Positions 1 to 6,800 of a stretch of DNA of 13,545 nt are shown in pieces. Positions within the stretch are counted from its first letter, which is position 1. Each line of letters opens with the position of its first letter. The stretch lies in NCBI GenBank assembly GCA_964397625.1, contig CAYNJT010000076.1, forward strand, positions 1 to 13,545, written 5' to 3'. The stretch comes from Leptolinea sp964397625 (GTDB lineage: Bacteria > Chloroflexota > Anaerolineae > Anaerolineales > Anaerolineaceae). The notes under the pieces were generated by a model. That model saw only the letters and a program-made list of their open reading frames with translations, ran no database searches and was not told the origin of the DNA. The position numbers were made by a program, and so were the translations under genes.

Positions 1-1241
1 CCCATGGCATACGGCGCCATCATCAATTCAAACGCGTAGAAATCCTTCAGGATGTGGTCTTGAATGAAGCGGGGTTTTCCACCCTCGCCGTATTTTTGGG
101 TGAATTCACTAACTGCCAGACGGATGGCTTCCGCCGGGAAGGTCAGCGTGCCGGCTGCCGGGTCAAGCAGCGTCACTTCCGGGCTTGCCAGACCGTCTGC
201 CAGTCCGAAATGGCTTTTTAGCAGACTGTGTAAAGATCGCACGATGAAACCTACCACCGGTTCGGGTGTGTAGTAGACGCCGCGCGTTTCGCGCATGGCC
301 GGGTCATACACACTCAGAAAGGTTTCATAGAAGTGCATAATCGGGTCAGTCCCTTTGCCTTTGCGTTCGTACTGATGCAGAATGGCGTTAATATCGGCGG
401 CGCCCAGCACGTCGGCTATATCGTCGATGATCACTTCCATCTGCTGAGATGGACTCCCCAGGGATATGTACTGGAAGACATCATGCAAAATGCCAATGGA
501 ACGGGGAATGAAGTTCACCGCCAGCGGTCGGGAAAAGGCATCGCCGCTGCGTGAACGGGCGGCGAACAGCCCGTAGGTTACCGTTTGGGCGTAAAGATCG
601 GCAAAGGTTTTCTCATCCAATCCCGGAATAAGGTATTTCTGAAAGGCTTCGTAAAATCCATGCAGTTCGCCCGGTTGGCCTTCCTGTTCTTTGATTTCCT
701 GACTGACAATTTCATCTCTTAAAAAGCGGGTTCGTTTTGCCAGTTCGCGAGCCAGTGTATTGGCGGTAAAGGTGCGAGGCAAAGAATACGCGAAGAAATA
801 ACCAATCAGGTCAGTGAACTGCTCAACATTTTCCAGTGGGGGAATGGTTTTTAGTTTGTGCGCCACAAACGGGCGGCCGATTTGTGCTTTTTTGATAAGT
901 GTTCCATCACGAAAAAGACGAAACTCATAGAAATCTGTCAGAATTAAATTCGGGAAAGTTTTTAAATAGCGTTGAAGCTGTTCGCTGGTCTCAATTTGAT
1001 CCAGGTTGGTTCCGGGGGTTTTGGCTTCGATGTAACCGGTAATGTGCTGGCGGCCATCCCACACCCGGAAGTCAGGGTTGCCTCCTGCAGTCTGCCTGGG
1101 AAGAATGGTAACAGAGACTTCTTTGGGAGTAGACGCAATAATCAAGTTCTTGAGGTCGGCATAATAAGATTCTTCACGGGCATCACCCCGTTTGGTTATT
1201 TCGGCTATGGTTTTAATGTAGGTTTGAAGAGCTTGCGTCAT
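1..1241 (-). CDS. Type IIG/ISP-like restriction-modification enzyme, N-terminal part (runs off left edge)
   Basis: An uninterrupted minus-strand reading frame runs from an ATG at 1241 to the left edge, giving 413 complete codons plus two bases. A ribosome site AAGGTGG lies 5 nt before the ATG. Residues ~50-75 carry a PD-(D/E)xK nuclease signature: NPDF with Asp57, then IEAK with Glu72 and Lys74. Residues ~100-310 look like a helical linker. From ~320 the methyltransferase begins with a YYTPEPVV block (motif X-like), followed by DPAAGTLTFP at 360-369, the AdoMet-binding motif I. The remaining methyltransferase motifs and the target-recognition domain lie outside the window. Nuclease and methylase fused in one chain is the type IIG/type ISP layout; such enzymes modify and cleave DNA at their own sites in defence. 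Motif I has Leu where the N6-adenine methylase consensus (GxG) has Gly. No separate S or M gene is visible here. Confidence 0.85.
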   Translation of the reverse strand, partial: MTQALQTYIKTIAEITKRGDAREESYYADLKNLIIASTPKEVSVTILPRQTAGGNPDFRVWDGRQHITGYIEAKTPGTNLDQIETSEQLQRYLKTFPNLILTDFYEFRLFRDGTLIKKAQIGRPFVAHKLKTIPPLENVEQFTDLIGYFFAYSLPRTFTANTLARELAKRTRFLRDEIVSQEIKEQEGQPGELHGFYEAFQKYLIPGLDEKTFADLYAQTVTYGLFAARSRSGDAFSRPLAVNFIPRSIGILHDVFQYISLGSPSQQMEVIIDDIADVLGAADINAILHQYERKGKGTDPIMHFYETFLSVYDPAMRETRGVYYTPEPVVGFIVRSLHSLLKSHFGLADGLASPEVTLLDPAAGTLTFPAEAIRLAVSEFTQKYGEGGKPRFIQDHILKDFYAFELMMAPYAM

Positions 1242-1276
1242 GGTTCCCACCTTGAATTCTTTGTGTGTTACGTAGA

Positions 1277-1282
1277 ATTATA
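1277..1282 (-). promoter_or_regulatory. Possible -10 box for the restriction-modification gene
   Basis: On the minus strand a perfect TATAAT lies 35 nt before the ATG at 1241. At 16-18 nt upstream there is no good -35 hexamer (the 17-nt position reads AGGCCG), so the promoter would be weak or activator-dependent. Placement and exact match are the only evidence. Confidence 0.4.
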
Positions 1283-1309
1283 CGGCATTGCCCCCATCCC
1301 GGCCTTCCC

Positions 1310-1330
1310 CCATCTCAAAGAACGAGATGG
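1310..1330. repeat. Inverted repeat in the control region
   Basis: Arms CCATCTC (1310-1316) and GAGATGG (1324-1330) are perfect complements around a 7-nt loop. A T-rich stretch follows on the plus strand (1341-1351). No plus-strand gene lies upstream, so a terminator role makes little sense unless antisense transcripts enter from the left. An operator controlling the leftward restriction-modification gene is the other possibility. Confidence 0.4.
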
Positions 1331-1364
1331 AGAAAGGTGCCTTTTGTTTTTCGTCGCCTCGACA

Positions 1365-1400
1365 GGCTCGGCGTCCGGTAGTGGCTCGGCGTCCGGAAAT
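1365..1400. repeat. 18-bp tandem duplication
   Basis: Two adjacent 18-bp units start at 1365 and 1383. They share the first 14 bases GGCTCGGCGTCCGG and differ mainly in the last four; a partial third unit (GGTTCG) follows at 1401. It is intergenic and ends about 30 bp before the -35 box of the next gene. Confidence 0.6.
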
Positions 1401-1426
1401 GGTTCGATAGAGAAAGAGGTGCATCG

Positions 1427-1455
1427 TTGCCTGAAGCGCCAACTTGACCTATACT
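1427..1455 (+). promoter_or_regulatory. Promoter for the ABM-like gene
   Basis: TTGCCT (1427-1432) and TATACT (1450-1455) are separated by exactly 17 nt, a good match to a housekeeping sigma factor promoter. Transcription would start near 1462, leaving a ~34-nt leader before the ATG at 1496. The ribosome site AAAGGAGA is at 1483-1490. Confidence 0.6.
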
Positions 1456-1495
1456 GATATTAACCGGTTGGATTCCCCGGCGAAAGGAGAATTCC

Positions 1496-1798
1496 ATGTT
1501 CATCACCACATTGCACGGACATGTCAGTAAAGAAAACAGGCGAAACCTGGAAGAATCCTTTGCGAAGAAAGCCAAACATCCGCCAGAAGGACTGCTGCAA
1601 TCCTTTCTGATCCATGACAAACAGGACAAGTCAGACTGGCAGATCATCTCCGTCTGGCGCAGCGAAGAAGCCTATCTTCAAGCCAAAACCTCCGGGCTGG
1701 CAGATACCTGCGAGACCCTGTTCTTTGAAGCCGGGTCCAAGCCCGAGCGAAGAAATTATGATGTTGCCGAACGTTTTCTGCGTGTTGCCAGCGAGTGA
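1496..1798 (+). CDS. Antibiotic-biosynthesis-monooxygenase-like dimeric alpha/beta-barrel protein
   Basis: This 100-residue soluble protein starts at an ATG 5 nt after AAAGGAGA. It opens with a beta strand (MFITTLHGHV) and has a central DWQIISVWRSEEAY segment, then a helix and a final segment rich in Phe and Glu. The WxxxxxWRSEEAY pattern and the length fit the ABM/dimeric alpha-beta-barrel superfamily, which covers small monooxygenases, haem-degrading enzymes and stress proteins. No catalytic residue can be assigned, so substrate and reaction are unknown. It has its own promoter (1427-1455) and ends 1 nt before the stop codon of the convergent esterase. A function linked to the esterase is not shown. 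Confidence 0.6.
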   Translation: MFITTLHGHVSKENRRNLEESFAKKAKHPPEGLLQSFLIHDKQDKSDWQIISVWRSEEAYLQAKTSGLADTCETLFFEAGSKPERRNYDVAERFLRVASE

Positions 1799-1799
1799 C

Positions 1800-2429
1800 C
1801 TATTTCAGCAGTAATGGAATTAAATCCGCCAGCGCGTGGGCAAATTTAGCGTGTTCAGTCTGTTCCCAGTGTATGCCATCAATATCACTTGTGGTGACTA
1901 TGGTATTGGCATCCAGTAATGGAACGCCCAGTTCGTCGGTGATTTTTTTGTAATACGCGGCCAGGTTCTGGGATTTCTCAACCCCTCCCGCGAACATTTC
2001 TGTGAAATCATTCAACTTTCCCAGGCGAGGCGGGGCGACCACAAGAACACCCGGTGATCGGCCGTCTGGGCCGGTTTCTGAGTGCAGGATGATTTTTACA
2101 AGAACTCCAATGCTGCGGGCGATATCTGAAGGCGGGACGGAATAACGTTGTTTAAGGTCATTGGTACCCAGCATTAGAACAACCAGGTCAATTGGCTTGT
2201 GAGATACAAGGCAGGGTGAAAGGTACGTCTTCCCGTTCTTGTCCTGCTCCACCGGGTCATCCCACACGGTTGTGCGGCCGTTGCAGCCTTCTTCGATCAC
2301 ATAATAGTCGTCCCCCAGCAGTTTTTGAAGAATGCCTGTCCATCGAACATCACGCGGGAACCGATTCTTTCCGGATGGGTCATGTCCCCAGGTGTTTGAA
2401 TCGCCATAACAAAGAATGGTTTTTTGCAT
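1800..2429 (-). CDS. SGNH-family arylesterase/acyltransferase (MsAcT-like)
   Basis: The 209-residue product starts at the ATG at 2429, directly after a strong GGAGGAG ribosome site; an upstream in-frame start at 2492 has none and would overlap the probable -10 box. SGNH blocks are clear: GDSNTWG with nucleophile Ser11, GTND (88-91) giving the oxyanion Asn, and DGIH with Asp184 and His187 completing the triad. The motifs DVRWTGIL, VIEEG-N-RTT and LMLGTNDLK match the Mycobacterium smegmatis arylesterase/acyltransferase MsAcT closely from memory. Such enzymes hydrolyse short-chain and aryl esters and can transfer acyl groups in water. There is no signal peptide, so it is probably cytoplasmic. 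It stands alone on the minus strand, between a convergent ABM-like gene and the divergent hydrogenase operon. Confidence 0.88.
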   Translation of the reverse strand: MQKTILCYGDSNTWGHDPSGKNRFPRDVRWTGILQKLLGDDYYVIEEGCNGRTTVWDDPVEQDKNGKTYLSPCLVSHKPIDLVVLMLGTNDLKQRYSVPPSDIARSIGVLVKIILHSETGPDGRSPGVLVVAPPRLGKLNDFTEMFAGGVEKSQNLAAYYKKITDELGVPLLDANTIVTTSDIDGIHWEQTEHAKFAHALADLIPLLLK

Positions 2430-2481
2430 GATCTCCTCCGTGAGGGTGAAATTTATAAAATGGAACGGATATTCGTGACGT

Positions 2482-2510
2482 ATTATAGCCAAAGATCACC
2501 CGCTTCACAG
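2482..2510 (-). promoter_or_regulatory. Possible promoter for the esterase gene
   Basis: On the minus strand TATAAT occupies 2487-2482, about 53 nt before the ATG at 2429. The hexamer 17 nt upstream is CTGTGA, a poor -35. The 2430-2734 region otherwise holds the rightward hydrogenase promoter elements and no convincing gene. Confidence 0.4.
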
Positions 2511-2659
2511 ACGGAGCTTTGATAAAATACATCGTTATGGGGATGACGCGACAAATGTGATTTTTATCGGGTTTTCTTTCAATGACAGTGGAGTATTGTC
2601 CTTCACCCATAATGTCAGATTCGGGAAGGTGTACAAGTTTTTTTAAGTTATATATCACA

Positions 2660-2687
2660 TGAAACACAGATTAAAAAACAGTATAAC
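2660..2687 (+). promoter_or_regulatory. Possible promoter of the hydrogenase operon
   Basis: TGAAAC (2660-2665) and TATAAC (2682-2687) are 16 nt apart and sit about 50 nt before the first GTG. The -10 is good and the -35 is weak, so help from an activator or a different sigma factor is possible. No better pair was found between 2520 and 2718. Confidence 0.4.
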
Positions 2688-2691
2688 TAAC

Positions 2692-2716
2692 TGGTAAGGA
2701 ACTAACTTCCTGACCA
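2692..2716. promoter_or_regulatory. Imperfect palindrome in the leader of the hydrogenase operon
   Basis: Arms TGGTAAGGAA (2692-2701) and TTCCTGACCA (2707-2716) pair in 9 of 10 positions around a 5-nt loop CTAAC. The element begins 4 nt after the -10 box and ends 2 nt before the ribosome site AAGGAGGA (2719-2726). In DNA it could be a repressor operator over the transcription start; in RNA it would be a hairpin next to the ribosome site. The octamer AACTAACT also occurs twice, at 2685-2692 and 2700-2707, 15 nt apart. Confidence 0.5.
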
Positions 2717-2734
2717 ATAAGGAGGAATAGAGCT

Positions 2735-3220
2735 GTGTGGCAAATTTTGATCCTGATTGGGATGCTTCTATGTGCGGTCATGGCCGTCCGCGCACAGAAA
2801 TTGCTGACCTCGGCGTTATGGCTGGCAGGCGCCAGCGCGCTTGTGGCTCTCTGGATGTACATCCTGGGCGCGCCCGAGATAGCCGTCATCGAACTGAGCG
2901 TTGGAGCAGGATTGGTGACGGTTCTTTTTGTCTTTGCCATTAATATCGCGGGCGAAGGCGGCTCTCCAGCAAAAGAAATCCTGCCCAGGATTGTTAGCTG
3001 GGGCCTGGTGATTGTTTCCATCGGATTGCTGGCATGGTTCAGCCTTTCCGGAGGATTTCCGGCACCGGCTGCCCTGGATGGCAATCTGTTCAAGGTGGAT
3101 TTCTGGCAAAATCGAGCGGCGGATGTGCTTCTACAGATCGTGATCATTTTCGCTGGCGCGCTGGGTATTCTCGGATTGCTGGCGGAAAATCCTTCTCAAA
3201 TTAAGAAGGGGGAGGAGTAA
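2735..3220 (+). CDS. Hydrogenase membrane subunit, fused MbhD/MbhE-like (NuoJ-like)
   Basis: The gene starts at GTG 2735, 8 nt after a near-perfect AAGGAGGA. The 161-residue product is a membrane protein with about five hydrophobic segments (~2-18, 26-44, 52-71, 86-103, 130-150). The stretch GAPEIAVIELSVGAG (45-59) is the hallmark of the DUF4040/MbhD family, related to the NuoJ segment that links the proton path to the antiporter units. The C-terminal helix (ADVLLQIVIIFAGALG) resembles the MbhE/NuoJ C-terminus, so one chain covers what Pyrococcus Mbh makes as two proteins. It is the first gene of the operon and is followed after 1 nt by the NuoK-like gene. Expected role: part of the membrane arm that couples electron transfer to ion movement. 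Confidence 0.8.
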   Translation: MWQILILIGMLLCAVMAVRAQKLLTSALWLAGASALVALWMYILGAPEIAVIELSVGAGLVTVLFVFAINIAGEGGSPAKEILPRIVSWGLVIVSIGLLAWFSLSGGFPAPAALDGNLFKVDFWQNRAADVLLQIVIIFAGALGILGLLAENPSQIKKGEE

Positions 3221-3221
3221 T

Positions 3222-3533
3222 ATGCAACTTTCCACAACAACCCTTTCCGTTATCGGGGTGTTTGGTTTGATCGGTGTCGGCCTGTACGCATTGCTGGCCG
3301 CCAACCACATGATCAAAGTGATCATCGCGCTTCAGATCCTGGCCAAAGGCGCCATTTTAGCTTTTGTGGCAGCCGGTCAGGCCAATGGGCACATCAACAC
3401 CGGACAAAGCATGGCTTTGACGGTGGTGGTTGCTGATACCATTGTGGCAGTGGTCGGCCTTTCGCTGGCAGTTCAGGCCCGGCGCTTTATCGGCAGCATG
3501 AACCTCCGCAATCTTTCCAATCTTAAGAGGTGA
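3222..3533 (+). CDS. Hydrogenase membrane subunit, NuoK/MrpC/MbhG-like
   Basis: This 103-residue protein has three transmembrane segments (~7-26, 31-52, 62-85), the standard NuoK/MnhC/MbhG topology and length. A GGAGGAG ribosome site overlaps the end of the previous gene and the ATG follows its stop by 1 nt. The family core AANHMIKVIIALQILAKG is easy to recognise. At the position of the conserved glutamate of E. coli NuoK (Glu36) it has Gln38, and at the second (Glu72) it has Asp72; Lys42 is kept. The subunit normally sits between the NuoJ-like and antiporter-like subunits in the ion path. The next gene follows so closely that its GTG alternative start would overlap this stop codon. Confidence 0.88.
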   Translation: MQLSTTTLSVIGVFGLIGVGLYALLAANHMIKVIIALQILAKGAILAFVAAGQANGHINTGQSMALTVVVADTIVAVVGLSLAVQARRFIGSMNLRNLSNLKR

Positions 3534-3538
3534 GCGAT

Positions 3539-5287
3539 ATGGCATCCACACTTCTCCTGCTCACCATTGCCATTCCCTGGGCTGGCGCCGTGATCATTTG
3601 GCTTGTCGGGGATGAGTACAAAAAACTACTTCACGGAATCGCTGTGGCCTTTTCGGTGACTGCCGGCATTGCCGCCTTGATGTTAATCCCCTACGCCAAC
3701 GGCACCCCCATCATTTCAGTTGACAGCGGTCCCGTGTTCGGTGTCTTCACGTTCGCGCCTGATGGACTGGGTGTTTTTCTGGCGGCTGTGGCTACGGTCG
3801 TTGGTTCTCTAGCGGTCATATTCTCCGTGGACTACATGAAGGATGAAGAACAGATTGCCCGTTATTATGCCTTTGTGCTTTTCTTCATCGGCTCCATGGC
3901 GGGATTGGTCCTTACCACCAATCTGCTCTTGATCTTTGTATTCTGGGAAATCACCGCGTTGTGTTCCTACGCGTTGATCTCGTTCAATAACGATGACCCC
4001 AAAGCTGTGGCCGGCGGTATGAAAGCCCTGATCATCACCCAATTTGGCGGTGTGGGTTTACTGATGGGCGCGTTGTTGATCCGCAGCTACCTTGGCAGCT
4101 ATGAATTGAACGATCTGCTGGCCAATTGGAATCAGATCCCGGCTGGCGTGCTGAGTTTGGCAGCTTTTGGATTTCTGGCTGCCGCGGCCGCGAAATCGGC
4201 CCAATTCCCCTTCCAGACGTGGTTGCCCGATGCCATGGAAGCCCCTACCCCCATCAGTGCCCTGATCCACGCGGCGACGATGGTTAACGCGGGCGTATAC
4301 CTGTTGGCGCGCTTCTTCCCGGCGTTCTCCCACGTTCCCGGGTGGTCAACCTCCGTCATTGTCGTCGGTGTGCTATCTGCCTTGATGGCTGCGATCATGG
4401 CTATGGTGGCCACAGACCTGAAACGGGTGCTGGCGTATTCCACGGTCTCACAGTTGGGTTACATGGTCTACGCGGTGGGCGCGGGCGGTATTTTCGCCAG
4501 CCAGTTCCACCTGCTTAGTCATTCCGTGTTCAAAGCACTGCTCTTCCTGGGAGCGGGCGCGGTGATCCATGCCGCGGGAACCCGTGACATGCGTCAAATG
4601 GGCGGGCTTGGAAAACAAATGCCGGTCACTCGCGCGGTATTTGTCATCGGTTCGCTGGCTCTGGCTGGCCTTCCCATTTTGAACGGTTTCTGGAGCAAGG
4701 AACTTATCCTTGAATCCGGGCTGGTGGGTGGTCCTCTCTGGGCTTTCGTGACCATGGTCATTGTAGCGGGTATCACTGCCTTCTACACGTTCCGCTGTGT
4801 CTGGATGGTGTTCTATGGTGAATCCCACACAGAAAAACACGTTCACGATGCCGGTCCGTTCATGAAAACAGCGCTCATCCCGCTGGCCGCGCTATCGCTG
4901 GTCACCTGGGTGGCGGCTGGACCTTTCTCGAAAATGTTAAAAAATACTCTGCCGCACCATGAGATCGAACCCGTTTCGACCATGTTAGTGGTGGAGGAAG
5001 TGTTAAAAGCCCCTGCCACGTGGATCGCCATGGCGGTCATTGCTCTGGGACTTATCGCCTGGTGGCAGCGTGCCAGACTTGCCGGTCTTGGAAAGAGTCT
5101 GAAAGGACTGGGTGAAGCGGCGGTCAACAGCTTCGGTTTTGAAGCCATCAACCGCGGGATAGTGGGTGGTGTGCAATCAAGCGCCGAATCTCTCCGGGTC
5201 ACGCAAACCGGAGTGCTGAATTGGAATATCGCCTGTATCCTGATCGGTCTGGTCATTGTAATGGTAATTCTGGTGATGGGAGCCTGA
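3539..5287 (+). CDS. Hydrogenase membrane subunit, NuoL/MrpA-like ion pump
   Basis: This 582-residue polytopic protein belongs to the proton-conducting transporter family (NuoL/M/N, Mrp A/D). ATG 3539 was preferred to GTG 3530 because AGAGG at 3526-3530 sits 8 nt before the ATG. Pumping residues are present: Glu137 in FVFWEITALCSY, Lys219 in KSAQFPFQTWLPDA, Lys332 in HSVFKALLF and Lys389 in WSKE. PTPISALIHAATMVNAG (236-252) is very close to complex I NuoL. After the antiporter core a linker (~511-556) with SFGFEAINRG leads into QTGVLNWNIACILIG and a last helix; this resembles the NuoL lateral helix plus terminal TM segment. Such a tail is unusual for the antiporter subunits of small hydrogenases. 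A GGGAG at 5278-5282 inside its end serves the next gene, 3 nt downstream. Confidence 0.9.
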   Translation: MASTLLLLTIAIPWAGAVIIWLVGDEYKKLLHGIAVAFSVTAGIAALMLIPYANGTPIISVDSGPVFGVFTFAPDGLGVFLAAVATVVGSLAVIFSVDYMKDEEQIARYYAFVLFFIGSMAGLVLTTNLLLIFVFWEITALCSYALISFNNDDPKAVAGGMKALIITQFGGVGLLMGALLIRSYLGSYELNDLLANWNQIPAGVLSLAAFGFLAAAAAKSAQFPFQTWLPDAMEAPTPISALIHAATMVNAGVYLLARFFPAFSHVPGWSTSVIVVGVLSALMAAIMAMVATDLKRVLAYSTVSQLGYMVYAVGAGGIFASQFHLLSHSVFKALLFLGAGAVIHAAGTRDMRQMGGLGKQMPVTRAVFVIGSLALAGLPILNGFWSKELILESGLVGGPLWAFVTMVIVAGITAFYTFRCVWMVFYGESHTEKHVHDAGPFMKTALIPLAALSLVTWVAAGPFSKMLKNTLPHHEIEPVSTMLVVEEVLKAPATWIAMAVIALGLIAWWQRARLAGLGKSLKGLGEAAVNSFGFEAINRGIVGGVQSSAESLRVTQTGVLNWNIACILIGLVIVMVILVMGA

Positions 5288-5290
5288 GCT

Positions 5291-6796
5291 ATGGACGCAA
5301 ACACACTTTTCCTCTGGCTGCTGATCCTGCCTTTCGCAGGCGCCATGGTTACCTACCTGGTCGGTCGATCGGCGGTGATTCGCAAAGTCAAGAACAACCC
5401 TGCCCGCTGGCTGGCATTTGTTCTCTTTCTGATAGTTGATTACATTTTTGTCACTCTTGCCGGACAATTCCTGGTCATGGGACCCATCAATCTGGTTTAT
5501 GGGGCGGTTGCCCTGCAATTTGACGGATTGAGCCTGGTATTGGGCGGTTCAGCCCTGTTGCTGGGCACACTGGCGTCGCTTTTCTCCATCGACTATATTG
5601 CCGGCGAGGTGGGTGAAGAAAAATTCTATGCCATGGTTATCAGCATGGTGGCGGCTGTGGTTGGCCTATCCTGCGCCAATGACCTGTTCAACCTGTGGGT
5701 CTGGTTTGAGGTCATGGCCATCACATCCTATATGCTGGTTGCCTTCTACTCTTCACAACCGGGTTCCTTGGAAGCCGGCGTGAAATACCTGGTGCAGAGC
5801 GCCACGGGTTCCATCCTGGTGCTTCTGGGTATCGCCCTGGTCTTCATGATGACCGGCGAGACCAACCTGGACAGCATTCAGAAACTGACTTCCGGGCCAT
5901 CGTTGATTCTGCTGGCGGCTGGCGCCCTGTTCATCATCGGTTTTGGAGTGAAAGCAGCGCTTGTTCCCATGCACACCTGGCTCCCCGACGCGCACTCACA
6001 GGCACCCAGTGGTGTTTCCGCGCTGCTGTCCGGTATTGTCATCGAAGCCGGTCTGATGGCCATGCTGCGTGCTCTGGGAGCGCTGACTCACATCTCCCTA
6101 TCCTGGGGAGTCATCCTGCTCATCTTTGGCGCGTTCAATATGACCTATGGCAACCTGATGGCGCTGCGCCAGAGTCAGGTGAAACGACTGCTGGCGTTCT
6201 CCAGCCTGAGCCATGTAGGCTACATGTTGATCGGCTTTGGCGTCGCCATTCAATTCGGCGTATTAAATGGAGCGGCCGGCGGTTTCTTCCACCTGATCAC
6301 CCATATGCTGATGAAAGGTCTGGCCTTCCTTTCGGCTGGAGCACTGCTGTATATCCTGTATATCACCCGCCATAAACACGGCCCGCTGTTGCTGGAAGAC
6401 CTTAACGGCGCCAGCAAGAAGTACCCGATGGTGGCTCTCTCTTTGTCTGTTGCCGTGCTTGGTCTGGGCGGACTACCCCCACTGGCGGGTTTCATGTCCA
6501 AGTGGCAGATCTTTGTGGCTGGTTTTGAAACCCAAAATATCTGGGTGATGATCCTGGTGGTGTACGCGGCATTGAACAGTGTGCTGTCACTGGGATATTA
6601 CGCGCCCATGGTAAACCGAATGTACCGGTTGCAGCCCTCTGCCATCGTGAACGATGGAAAAGAACTGGGCTATCTGATTCAAATCCCGCTGGTCATTCTG
6701 ACATCGGTCGTTGTGGCTCTCGGTCTGTGGCCTGCCGCGATGACATTCATTACAACTCCGGCGGCTGCCGCGTTGTTGAAAGCGTTTGGAGGCTAA
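5291..6796 (+). CDS. Hydrogenase membrane subunit, MbhH/MrpD/NuoN-like ion pump
   Basis: The second antiporter-like subunit has 501 residues and about 14 hydrophobic segments, typical of MbhH, MrpD and NuoN/M. Conserved charged residues are in place: Glu140 in LWVWFEVMAITSY, Lys221 in FGVKAALVPMHTW, and Lys342 in THMLMKGLAF. The motif WLPDAHSQAPSGVSALLSG (230-248) is nearer to MrpD/MbhH than to NuoL, so the two pumps in this operon are not simple recent duplicates. It lacks the long C-terminal tail of its neighbour. The position just before the small NuoA/MbhI-like gene matches the mbhH-mbhI order in Pyrococcus. Its end (TTGGAGG at 6786-6792) provides the ribosome site of the next gene. Confidence 0.9.
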   Translation: MDANTLFLWLLILPFAGAMVTYLVGRSAVIRKVKNNPARWLAFVLFLIVDYIFVTLAGQFLVMGPINLVYGAVALQFDGLSLVLGGSALLLGTLASLFSIDYIAGEVGEEKFYAMVISMVAAVVGLSCANDLFNLWVWFEVMAITSYMLVAFYSSQPGSLEAGVKYLVQSATGSILVLLGIALVFMMTGETNLDSIQKLTSGPSLILLAAGALFIIGFGVKAALVPMHTWLPDAHSQAPSGVSALLSGIVIEAGLMAMLRALGALTHISLSWGVILLIFGAFNMTYGNLMALRQSQVKRLLAFSSLSHVGYMLIGFGVAIQFGVLNGAAGGFFHLITHMLMKGLAFLSAGALLYILYITRHKHGPLLLEDLNGASKKYPMVALSLSVAVLGLGGLPPLAGFMSKWQIFVAGFETQNIWVMILVVYAALNSVLSLGYYAPMVNRMYRLQPSAIVNDGKELGYLIQIPLVILTSVVVALGLWPAAMTFITTPAAAALLKAFGG

Positions 6797-6800
6797 ACCA

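Noticed and set aside
64..1457. Plus-strand open frames of 60-160 codons
   Set aside because: They lie opposite a continuous minus-strand restriction-modification gene or in the adjoining control region, and their sequences are low-complexity or unlike proteins.
2380..2667. Minus-strand open frame of 95 codons
   Set aside because: It overlaps the esterase start and its promoter, and shows no family motif; it appears to be chance.
3530..3538. GTG start for the NuoL-like gene overlapping the previous stop
   Set aside because: The GTG overlaps the AGAGG ribosome site, which is well spaced for the ATG at 3539.
2735..6796. Mrp-type Na+/H+ antiporter operon followed by a separate hydrogenase
   Set aside because: There are no MrpE, F or G-type genes, and the gene order and spacing match the membrane arm of Mbh-like hydrogenases.
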